Shown here piece after piece: positions 1-6,087 of a stretch of 41,471 nt of DNA (the stretch's first letter is position 1; each line of letters opens with the position of its first letter). A program made the translations under genes and the position numbers. The notes under the pieces are model-generated. The model made no database searches and was not told the origin of the DNA. It worked only from the letters and a program-made list of their open reading frames with translations. Origin of the DNA: CANNDT01 sp945876205 (GTDB lineage Bacteria > Acidobacteriota > Vicinamibacteria > Vicinamibacterales > UBA2999); assembly GCA_947503365.1 (NCBI GenBank), contig CANNDT010000034.1, positions 1 to 41,471 of the forward strand, written 5' to 3'.

Positions 1-278
1 TGTCGGCGCCGAGCGCGTAGCTGGCGGTCGCCGTCGGCAGTTGCGTCTTCAGCCACGCCGAGAGATCACGCATCGCCTTGGCGGCCTCGTCATTGGCCGC
101 CGCGAATTCCTTCTGCAGGGCGGGATCCTTGACCTCGGCAAAGACCTTGGGGACGTCGCTCGCGTAGAACCCGGCGAGACCGCCGAACGCGGAGATGCCG
201 CGCTCGGCGAGCGGCTTGGCCAGCGGCAGCCGCAGGTTGGCGCGGATCTGCATCGCCGCCTGCGGAATCGCGCTCGCG
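1..278 (-). pseudogene. Internal fragment of a DUF885-family lipoprotein gene (second copy)
   Basis: This stretch aligns without gaps to 9661-9938 of the intact DUF885 gene, at a constant offset of 9660 bases. I count 10 mismatches in 278 bases, clustered at 118-180. It corresponds to residues about 156-248 of the 570-residue protein. Homology stops abruptly after the shared CTCGCG at about 278. Beyond that point the sequence is unrelated and leads into a truncated antitoxin gene. The left side runs off the window, so whether the rest of a second copy exists there cannot be seen. On the minus strand the codons to the right of the junction, which would come before this part, are missing, so the copy is 5'-truncated and unlikely to be expressed as a whole protein. 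Confidence 0.8.
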
Positions 279-300
279 ATCCTGATCGCCCTGGGACACT

Positions 301-537
301 TCAGCATGGCCGCCGGTTGTGAATTGCCGCCTCGAAGTCGAGCAAAGCCGAGATCGTAGGCCGAGCGATGCCCATCAGGCCTGCGGCAGCCACTTGGCTC
401 AAACGGCGCTGCTTGAGGATGAACTGGACGCGGGCGGCGAGCTGAGCCTTTGCGAGTTCTTCTTCGGGTTCAGCGAAGCCTAAGTCGGCGAAGACGTGTC
501 CGGAACCGGCGGTCACCGAAACCTCGCGGGTCTTCAT
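301..537 (-). CDS. XRE-family antitoxin, C-terminally truncated
   Basis: The product resembles the antitoxin family that opens with a GSGxVFADLGF stretch and a PEEELAKAQLA helix, followed by a Cro/C1-type helix-turn-helix (RRLSQVAAAGLMGIARPTISALL). Family members normally continue about 20-30 residues past the helix-turn-helix with a second helix pair; here the reading leaves the family after SALL and ends in an unrelated tail, so the 3' end is lost at about 345. I start at the ATG at 537 (MKTREVSV). An in-frame ATG lies at 555. No matching toxin gene lies upstream; higA is next. An orphan remnant of a second toxin-antitoxin module is the best reading. Confidence 0.55.
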   Translation of the reverse strand: MKTREVSVTAGSGHVFADLGFAEPEEELAKAQLAARVQFILKQRRLSQVAAAGLMGIARPTISALLDFEAAIHNRRPC

Positions 538-593
538 GGAAGGTATCGGACACATACTTTGTCCCCCCCCAAGGAGGAGATGCTCACTTACCC

Positions 594-971
594 CTATGCT
601 GCGGAACGTCGGACGCTGTACGGTCGAATCAAAACCTCTGCCGAAATGCCGAGACCTTCGTGGAGTTTGCGAATCATCTCGATCGTCAAAGCTCGGCGGC
701 GGTTGAGAACTTCGGCCACCCGCGCACGGCTGCCGATCATGGGTTCGAGATCCCGTCGCGTGAGACCTCGGCTCTCCATGTGGTAGAGCAGGGCATCGAT
801 CGGATTCGGCGGATCGATTGGTTCATGCTGCGCTTCGAAGCGCTCGACCAGCGTCGTCAGGACATCAAGCCGATCCCCCGCTGGCGTTCCAGGCTTCGCC
901 TCCATGAGGCGCTCGATCTCCTTGAGGGCGGCTCGATGGTCAGCCTTCGTTTTGATTGGTCGAATTTCCAT
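594..971 (-). CDS. higA: HigA-type antitoxin, helix-turn-helix protein
   Basis: The 125-residue protein has the layout of the HigA antitoxin of HigB mRNA interferases: an N-terminal alpha-helical part (MEIRPIKTKADHRAAL, then ERLMEAKPGTPAGDRLDVL) that binds the toxin, and a C-terminal Cro/C1-like helix-turn-helix around residues 65-115 (GLTRRDLEPMIGSRARVAEVLN, with the RRALTIEMIRKLHEGLGI helix). It should neutralise HigB and, with it, repress the operon. It lies 8 nt downstream of higB on the same strand, toxin first, as is usual for hig loci. Length is normal for the family and the frame is intact. Confidence 0.9.
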   Translation of the reverse strand: MEIRPIKTKADHRAALKEIERLMEAKPGTPAGDRLDVLTTLVERFEAQHEPIDPPNPIDALLYHMESRGLTRRDLEPMIGSRARVAEVLNRRRALTIEMIRKLHEGLGISAEVLIRPYSVRRSAA

Positions 972-979
972 GATCAGCC

Positions 980-1273
980 TCAGACGGTCTTGACATCCAC
1001 GCGGTCGTACGCGTCATGCGTGCCGATAAACCGGACGTAGCAGATGCGGAACGGATAGTTGATGGCGACCACCAGGCGGTACTTGTTGCCGCCGATGTTG
1101 AACACCACGCGGTTCTCCCCAACGATGCTCGCATTGGCATAGACGCGCTTCACGTCCGCAGGCGTTCGCCAATCAGCCTTTCGCGCGTCGTGGTACCAAG
1201 CTCGCAACGGTTGCTCTGCGTCAGAATGCCGCTCCCAGAACTCGCGGAGTGTTCGGAGAGCAATGATCCGCAC
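980..1273 (-). CDS. higB: HigB-type toxin, ribosome-dependent mRNA interferase
   Basis: This 97-residue protein matches the HigB family throughout: the LREFWERHSDAEQPLRAWYHDARKA opening, the central ADWRTPADVKRVYANASIV, the NRVVFNIGGNKYRLVVAI strand pair and the C-terminal VRFIGTHDAYDRVD. HigB toxins have a RelE-like fold and cut mRNA at the ribosome. The GTN-KYRL core and the terminal GTHxxYD region, which carry active-site residues in the family, are intact, so the toxin is probably functional. The start is the GTG at 1273, only about 8 nt below a good -10 box, so the message may be almost leaderless. higA follows after 8 nt. Confidence 0.9.
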   Translation of the reverse strand: MRIIALRTLREFWERHSDAEQPLRAWYHDARKADWRTPADVKRVYANASIVGENRVVFNIGGNKYRLVVAINYPFRICYVRFIGTHDAYDRVDVKTV

Positions 1274-1281
1274 AGGCGTCT

Positions 1282-1310
1282 AGTATAACCTGCTCCCATT
1301 GTGGGAGCAA
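1282..1310 (-). promoter_or_regulatory. Predicted higBA promoter
   Basis: Reading the minus strand, TTGCTC at 1310-1305 and TATACT at 1287-1282 are separated by exactly 17 nt, a near-consensus sigma-70-like pair. Transcription would begin about 1276-1274, directly before the GTG start codon of higB at 1273. The -35 box and spacer are overlapped by the palindrome described separately, as expected for autorepression. Confidence 0.6.
1291..1309. promoter_or_regulatory. Perfect palindrome, probable HigA/HigBA operator
   Basis: TGCTCCCATTGTGGGAGCA consists of two perfect 8-base arms around TTG. It sits on the -35 box and spacer of the predicted higBA promoter. HigA antitoxins bind such short inverted repeats, so this is the obvious operator candidate; binding itself is inferred. 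Confidence 0.6.
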
Positions 1311-1477
1311 CTCGCAGCCCGGGGGCCAGCCCTCAGGTGACGGTGTGGAAAAGATCCGAGAGGCTGGTCCGAGTCCGCGGACGATTTCGGCGACCGCCTT
1401 TATCGAGGGATTGCGCGGTCCGAGCTGGTCACACGCGTGACCTGTGCCGGTTATGCCAGGGATTCCCAGCCCGCCGA

Positions 1478-2920
1478 TCACGTCGCGCGGTCGCGGAGCA
1501 TCGCCAGCGTCTGCGCCCACTCATCGCGGTGGGCCGTCGGCTGCAACAGCGGATCGATCGGGAGCACCCACCCCGCGCAGCCAGATCCGGTATGTGCGAT
1601 CGCCTCCCCACACACGCGGGCGGCGTCGATCGCGTTGCCACCGAGCGCGATCGCGGCGGCATTGATGATCGTGGCATCCACGGGATTCGAACCGGCCGGC
1701 AGCGCAATCACATCTGCGATCGGTGATACGGCCGTCATCGCCACTGCGGCAAGGGCGTGACAGGGCGCCAGCGCGAGCGCCTTCTGTAGTGCCGATTCGG
1801 CTTCCTCTTGTTGCCTCTGACGCAGCCTGATCGCGCCGATCGAATACCAGCAATTCGCGTAGCACTCCTGCGCGTAGATGTGTCCCTCGTCCTGCGACGC
1901 GAGCTCGCGGTCGAATTCCTGTAGCGCCTCGTCGATCAATCCCTGCGCCGCCAGTACCTGTCCGTGCAGCAGGTGCAGGCCGACGATGTTGAAGCGGCCG
2001 GTGTCTTTGCGCTGGGCGTCCTGCACGGCACAGCCGGCGCGTAATTCGGTGAGCGCCGCATCGAAGGCCTGCCGGGCAATGAATACGGTGGCCGCGAGCC
2101 AATGCGCCAGCGCCAGGCCGGGACAGAGGTTCGACAACTTGCGCGCCGCGCGCAGGCGTTCTTCGCCCCAGCTCACGAACGCCAGACTGAGATAGTGGCG
2201 CCAGTCGTCACGCTCGAGTGCGATCGCCGTGTGCGCCGCGGCGACGGCATCGCGGCTGTTGCCGGTGAGATGCAGGACGAAGGCGAGCGTGCTCCATGGG
2301 TCGCCTGAGGACGGATCGAGGCGGCACGCCTCGCGCGCGTGATGCTCGGCCTGCTGCAGGATGACCGGATCGCGCGCGCCATCGAACTTCGCCGACTCGA
2401 ACAGCATGACCGAGGCGTTGGCGATGCCGACGTGGGCCGACACCAGATCGGGGGAGACGCCAAGCGCCTGCTCGAACGCATCGCGCGCACGCAGCACGGC
2501 GTCACGGTCCAGCGTCTCGAGCGCCGCGCGTCCGTCGACGAAAGCGCGATGCGGATAGAGCACGGCATCGAAGGCGACGCTGGATGTCCGCGCCCGCGCG
2601 CGTTCAACGGGCGCGACAAACCGGTATCCACGACGAACCGCCGTCTCGATATACGGAATGCCGCTCGGCTGCGTGCCGAGCGCTTTGCGCAGGCCGGTGA
2701 TCGCCTGGACGATGCTGTTGTCGGTGACGGCGACGTCCTGCCAGGCGTTTTCGAAAATATCCTGCTTGACGACGACCTGGCCGGCGCGTGAGACGAGCAG
2801 GAGCAGGACATCGAGGGTCCGGTCGGGCAGAAATACGGTCTCGGCGCCGCGATGCAGCACCCGGCGCGAGGAATCGAGCTCGAATGGCCCGAAACGATAG
2901 ACCGAGCCGTCGGTAGCCAC
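1478..2920 (-). CDS. OmpR-type winged-helix regulator with TPR-like C-terminal half
   Basis: The N-terminal 105 residues form a Trans_reg_C (OmpR/PhoB, CadC-like) winged helix: YRFGPFELD, the LPDRTLDVLLLLVSRAGQVV helix, the IVQAITGLRKALG recognition region and the VRRGYRFVAPV wing. The remaining ~370 residues are helical repeats rich in A/L/W/Y with TPR character (for example DAFEQALGVSPDLVSAHVGIA and ALQKALALAPCHALA). No receiver domain and no transmembrane segment are visible, so this is a soluble one-component regulator rather than a ToxR-like membrane one. I start at the GTG at 2920 because the winged helix begins there; a TTG at 3007 would add 29 residues. Its ligand and targets are unknown. 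The 188 bases between its stop and higB show no other gene. Confidence 0.75.
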   Translation of the reverse strand: MATDGSVYRFGPFELDSSRRVLHRGAETVFLPDRTLDVLLLLVSRAGQVVVKQDIFENAWQDVAVTDNSIVQAITGLRKALGTQPSGIPYIETAVRRGYRFVAPVERARARTSSVAFDAVLYPHRAFVDGRAALETLDRDAVLRARDAFEQALGVSPDLVSAHVGIANASVMLFESAKFDGARDPVILQQAEHHAREACRLDPSSGDPWSTLAFVLHLTGNSRDAVAAAHTAIALERDDWRHYLSLAFVSWGEERLRAARKLSNLCPGLALAHWLAATVFIARQAFDAALTELRAGCAVQDAQRKDTGRFNIVGLHLLHGQVLAAQGLIDEALQEFDRELASQDEGHIYAQECYANCWYSIGAIRLRQRQQEEAESALQKALALAPCHALAAVAMTAVSPIADVIALPAGSNPVDATIINAAAIALGGNAIDAARVCGEAIAHTGSGCAGWVLPIDPLLQPTAHRDEWAQTLAMLRDRAT

Positions 2921-3147
2921 GTCGAATGGCGGGATTATGCAGTCGGATGGCGCGATTGCGCCGCCCGATGGCCGCTGATCACCTCGAATGGCGAAAAACC
3001 CGTGCAAGATGACCGCGGTGCCGGTCGAATGGAAATCTGATCGGGTCGAATGACCTGTGTACGCGCACGATAATGACCACGACCATGGTTGTGGCCGGCA
3101 CCTGGCCGTTGTGGTGGTGGTTTACCTCAAGGGGGTCAGGCCTCGCG

Positions 3148-3729
3148 TCAGGAGGCCGCATCGGCGAGCGCACGTCCCAGGAGGTCCGCTACTCCCAGCG
3201 ACGCGGCCCAGTGGTGAAGATATGCACGGTCGACATCCGGAGTGACCTTGAGGACACCGACGATGTCCCACCACTGCCGCTCAGACGTCTCTCCGCCCAA
3301 CTGGAACCATTCGAGCTTCGCCAGCACGGTGTCCTCCGGAGAGGCGACCGGAAACCGTGGTGCGTCAGGGGCGTCGTCGATCACCTGATCGCGCGCACGC
3401 GCGGCGGCCTCGCGATCGAACGGTCGTCCTTTTGACACGAACACGTCGATCTTGAACATCGTGGACAAGTGAATGAAGTTGCACGACGACCGCAGCGATA
3501 CGGCGGAGCGGAGACGTTCCACCGGGATGTAGTACGCGTCCGCGAGTCGAGCGGTCAGGGCATCCACGTGCTGTGGATCGAGCAGGGCCACGACGTCGGC
3601 GTTGAGGCTGGCGCGGGCGATGCCATGCGCCGAGCTGGCCACCGAGCCCCCCAGGTAGTAGCGCACGCCGAGGGCATCGAAGGCGTCGGCGATGGGTCGG
3701 AGGGCCAGGACCAGGCTGGAATCGGTCAT
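3148..3729 (-). CDS. Nucleotidyltransferase-fold protein of a two-gene module (AbiEii/MNT-like)
   Basis: The 193-residue product has the start of a minimal nucleotidyltransferase fold: LGVRYYLGGSVASSAHGIARASLNADVVALL corresponds to the GG/GS turn and the DxD region, and FKIDVFV supplies the third-strand Asp. The first Asp of the DxD pair appears to be Asn (N-A-D), which could weaken or alter catalysis. A C-terminal helical part contains PVASPEDTVLAKLEWFQLGGETSERQWWDI, a pattern seen in uncharacterised AbiEii/DUF-type nucleotidyltransferase relatives. Its ATG overlaps the stop of the upstream small gene by 4 nt (ATGA), so the two are translationally coupled. An antitoxin or abortive-infection role is possible but unproven. 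Confidence 0.65.
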   Translation of the reverse strand: MTDSSLVLALRPIADAFDALGVRYYLGGSVASSAHGIARASLNADVVALLDPQHVDALTARLADAYYIPVERLRSAVSLRSSCNFIHLSTMFKIDVFVSKGRPFDREAAARARDQVIDDAPDAPRFPVASPEDTVLAKLEWFQLGGETSERQWWDIVGVLKVTPDVDRAYLHHWAASLGVADLLGRALADAAS

Positions 3730-4037
3730 GCTCCAGGCCCGCGCGCACGGTCGCGGCGATCCAGGTCCGCTCGAAGGCCGGCGGCCACATCCGCGCCATA
3801 GTGCACCTCGACGAATCGCAGGTCCAGCTCCCGAGGCGACGCGTGTGGTTGCGCGCGCGCCAGCGCCCGCCGCGCGGCCCCAATCACCGTCGCGGACAAC
3901 GACAGCGCGAGGTGCAGGCGGCGCGCCACGGGTGCCGCGCGCAGCAGGTCCACCTGGACGCGCTCGGCGTCAGCGTCGGTGTCGGCGGGTCTGGCAGGAA
4001 TCCGCATCCGGTGGCTCGATCGATGGTACACGAACAA
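3726..4037 (-). CDS. Small helical partner protein of the nucleotidyltransferase gene
   Basis: This 103-residue protein has no domain I can name. Its core is DAERVQVDLLRAAPVARRLH followed by LALSLSATVIGAARRAL and ELDLRFVEVHYGADVAAGLR; it is helical, Arg/Ala-rich and soluble. The order small protein then nucleotidyltransferase with a 4-nt ATGA overlap suggests a functional pair. The start could be the ATG at 4037 or the in-frame ATG at 4007; the conserved-looking part begins after both. The arrangement resembles toxin-antitoxin or abortive-infection operons in which a nucleotidyltransferase has a short partner, but which protein would be toxic cannot be told. Confidence 0.6.
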   Translation of the reverse strand: MFVYHRSSHRMRIPARPADTDADAERVQVDLLRAAPVARRLHLALSLSATVIGAARRALARAQPHASPRELDLRFVEVHYGADVAAGLRADLDRRDRARGPGA

Positions 4038-4042
4038 GCCGA

Positions 4043-4259
4043 TGTGACGGCACCGAGACGCGCGGCGAAGTCGAAGTGGATGCGGGGCAGTCGCGGGGCA
4101 ATCAGGTGAAGCGCGTCTGGCTCGAGCCTGAGGTGTCCATTCATCCCGCGGTCGCCGAGGCGTTTCGCACGTTCGACGCGGTGATCATCGGCCCGGGGAG
4201 CTTTTTCACCAGCCTCATGCCGCCGCGGCTCGTGCGCGGCGTCAAAGAAGCGCTCGGCG
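4043..4259 (+). pseudogene. YvcK/CofD-like (gluconeogenesis factor) gene fragment
   Basis: About 72 codons read DGTETRGEVEVDAGQS, then VKRVWLEPEVSIHPAVAEAF and FDAVIIGPGSFFTSLMP, followed by LVRGVKEAL. This is the central segment of YvcK-family proteins, in which the GPGS/TSLMP motif helps form the UDP-sugar/nucleotide pocket and which normally run to 300 residues or more. Both ends are missing: the left flank enters the antisense small gene at 4037, and to the right the frame leaves the family after EALGA. It is a relic, not a working gene. A full yvcK may exist elsewhere in the genome. Confidence 0.65.
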
Positions 4260-4446
4260 CTACGCGGTCGAGCATAAGCAGCCGCTGGAGTTGGGCGAGC
4301 TCGAGCCCGAAACCGAGCCCGTGCTCGCCCGTTTGTGGTGCACGGAGATCGCGCGCCACGATCGCCGCCCGGCGTTCGCCGCGTGGACCGCTCTCAGTCA
4401 GCGGCTGCTGCAGCGCGAGTCAGACCTGCAGCAGGTCACGAGCTAA
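4252..4446 (+). pseudogene. C-terminal remnant of an unidentified protein gene
   Basis: In a frame different from the yvcK fragment, the sequence reads ARRYAVEHKQPLELGELEPE, then TEPVLARLWCTEIARHDRRP and FAAWTALSQRLLQRESDLQQ before a TAA at 4444-4446. Charged helical composition and codon use look like real coding sequence, and the stop falls just before the IS110 transposase remnant. No start codon context of its own is visible and I do not recognise the family. It is probably the tail of a gene fused to the yvcK relic at about 4260 by deletion. Confidence 0.35.
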
Positions 4447-4474
4447 GAAGAAACTGCTGGGATCAGCTGGTTGT

Positions 4475-5458
4475 TCAGGCGGCTTTCACCTCCACTTCGA
4501 CGCCGAGGTCGCGCAGGCGTGTGAGGAGCCGGTTGGTCAAGCGGGCCTTGTCATGGTGTGCGAAGTACTGGTCGCCGAGATCATGGAATTCCGTGCCGTC
4601 GCGCAGCATGTAGTAGACGTCGGTCAGCATGGAGGCCGCCACGGCGACGATCGCCTTCTTGGGGCCGCGCCGGCTCTTCAACCGCAGGAATTGCGCTTGG
4701 AAGTAGCTCTGCTTCTTGCGCGCGGCCGGCCAGGCGACTTGCACGAGCGTGGTTTTCAGCCACGGCGCGCCCTGCCGCGTGCGCGTGGACCGGCGCTTGC
4801 CGGCGCTTTCATCCAATCGCGGGCACAAACCGGCCCACGAGAGCAGATGCCCAGCGCTCGGAAACTTCGACATGTCGTCGCCGATTTCGGCCACGATCAC
4901 CGCGGCGGCGGTTTCACTGACGCCCGGCATCGTCGTCAAGAGACTGACCGCGGCTCGAAAAGGGACGAGCGCCTCGCGAATCCGCGCTTCAACGTCGGCG
5001 ACGGCCGTGTCGAGCGCCGCGATCTGCGTCAGATGCAGCTGGAGCATGAAGCGATGATGAGCGGTCACCCGACCGTGCAGCGCCTCCGTCAGCTTCACAT
5101 TCGCGTCTTCGAGGGTCTTCTGAATGCGCTGCATGTGACGCGCGCGCTCGCACACGAACTGCTAGCGCGTGCGGGTGAGGTCGCGCAGTGCCTGGATCGG
5201 CGCTGGAGGGACGAAGCTACTGCGGATCAGCCCGAGCGCCAGCAGATCAGCGATCCATGTCGCGTCGTTCTTGTCGCTCTTGCGCCCAGGGATGTTCCGA
5301 ATGTGCATCGCGTTGGCGAGGACGAGCAGTCCTCGGGTATTCGTCGACACCGTGCGATGTTCGTAGGTGACCGTCGCGCCCGACGCGATGCGCACACAGG
5401 CGACGACCGTCTTCGCGTGCACATCCAACCCCGCACAGCGCGGATACAGGACTTCCAT
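4475..5458 (-). pseudogene. IS110-family transposase, inactivated by two deletions and an amber codon
   Basis: The N-terminal part (MEVLYPRCAGLDVHAKT through SDKNDATWIADLLALGLIRS) is the DEDD RuvC-like domain and the C-terminal part (LLTTMPGVSETAAAVIVAEI, then FPSAGHLLSWAGLCP) is the Tnp_20 domain holding the catalytic Ser. Three lesions are visible. An in-frame TAG at 5162-5164 falls after LRDLTRTR. About 30 residues are missing between NTRGLL and VLANAMHIRN, the place where the family has its MEATGVYW segment with the second DEDD acidic residue. A further block is missing between EDANVKL and EALHGRVTAHHRF. The total is ~328 codons against roughly 400-450 in intact IS110 recombinases. It cannot make an active enzyme, although the reading frame is otherwise kept. 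Confidence 0.85.
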
Positions 5459-5700
5459 CAGCCGCCTCCCCTCGTTGAGCGGCACGAGCGTGGAGTCCCC
5501 GGATGCGGAATCTAAGAGGTGCGCTCTCCGGCGACATGCCGGCGTCGCAATACGGGGTGCTCGCGGGACTCCGGGTCACACTAAATTACGGGCTTGTCGC
5601 ACCAATGAACAGCCGACCTCTGTGCACGCGCCGCCGCGACACTGTAGCCCGTTTCATGACCACGTGGGCCGGTCGCAGACCGGTGAGGCACTAAATTAGG
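5459..5700 (-). other. IS110 5' non-coding end, candidate bridge-RNA region (degenerate)
   Basis: IS110 elements lack long terminal inverted repeats and encode a bridge RNA in the non-coding end, upstream of the recombinase in IS110-group members. The ~240 bases upstream of this transposase carry no convincing gene but do hold short hairpins (CCGGTCGCAGACCGG at 5669-5683 and CCGGCGACATGCCGG at 5528-5542) and a direct repeat CACTAAATTA at 5579-5588 and 5689-5698. The second copy abuts the stop codon of the next gene at 5703-5701, so the element boundary may lie there. Assignment as a bridge-RNA locus is inference from position and structure. Confidence 0.35.
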
Positions 5701-6087
5701 TCAACGCTTCGGCGGCACAGCCCTTTTCTTGGCCTGCTGCGCCTTCGCCGGCCTCTTCTTCGCGCCACCACCAGAACCTCCGCCTCCGTCGACGATTAAA
5801 TCGGGATCCGAACGGTTCCCTTTCTTTGCGCCTTTCCCCTTCGTCGTAACCGTGTACTTGAATTTCTGCTTTCCGATGCCAACGAATGTCGTCGTTCCAC
5901 CGACTACGTAGTCGCTTCTTTTCAAGGAGCCGCCCCAATCACTGAACGGGCAATCCTTCTTGAACTCGACTCGCACCTTGCGCGCCGCATCGTTGGGTAG
6001 CCAGGTCACCATGTCCCCTGATTTGACCTCTTCAGGATCCGTGGAGACCGAGCCGTCCTCGAACACGAGAATCCGTTTCTCTCCCAT
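5701..6087 (-). CDS. Hypothetical protein, beta-rich (possibly cupredoxin-like) with Gly linker and basic tail
   Basis: The 128-residue product has a beta-rich front half (ILVFEDGSVSTDPEEVKSGD, MVTWLPNDAARKVRVEFKKD, FKYTVTTKG, DPDLIVDGG) whose order of strands and GDxVTW motif recall a cupredoxin-like fold, although the Cu ligand His/Cys/Met set is not evident. It then has a Gly/Ser linker and a Lys/Ala/Pro-rich tail. There is no signal peptide. It starts at the ATG at 6087, directly after the TGA (6090-6088) of the kinase gene, with GGGAGAG as ribosome site, so it is probably co-transcribed with the kinase. Its function is unknown. The stop codon touches the putative IS110 boundary, so the original C-terminus may have been altered. 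Confidence 0.6.
   Translation of the reverse strand: MGEKRILVFEDGSVSTDPEEVKSGDMVTWLPNDAARKVRVEFKKDCPFSDWGGSLKRSDYVVGGTTTFVGIGKQKFKYTVTTKGKGAKKGNRSDPDLIVDGGGGSGGGAKKRPAKAQQAKKRAVPPKR

Noticed and set aside
571..640. AAGGAGG immediately before an ATG at 580 on the plus strand
   Set aside because: The spacing is only about two bases and the frame is antisense to higA; likely chance.
3692..5515. 607-codon plus-strand open frame
   Set aside because: It runs through the antisense of the small-protein gene, the yvcK fragment and the IS110 transposase; only the short yvcK part at 4043-4259 has protein character.
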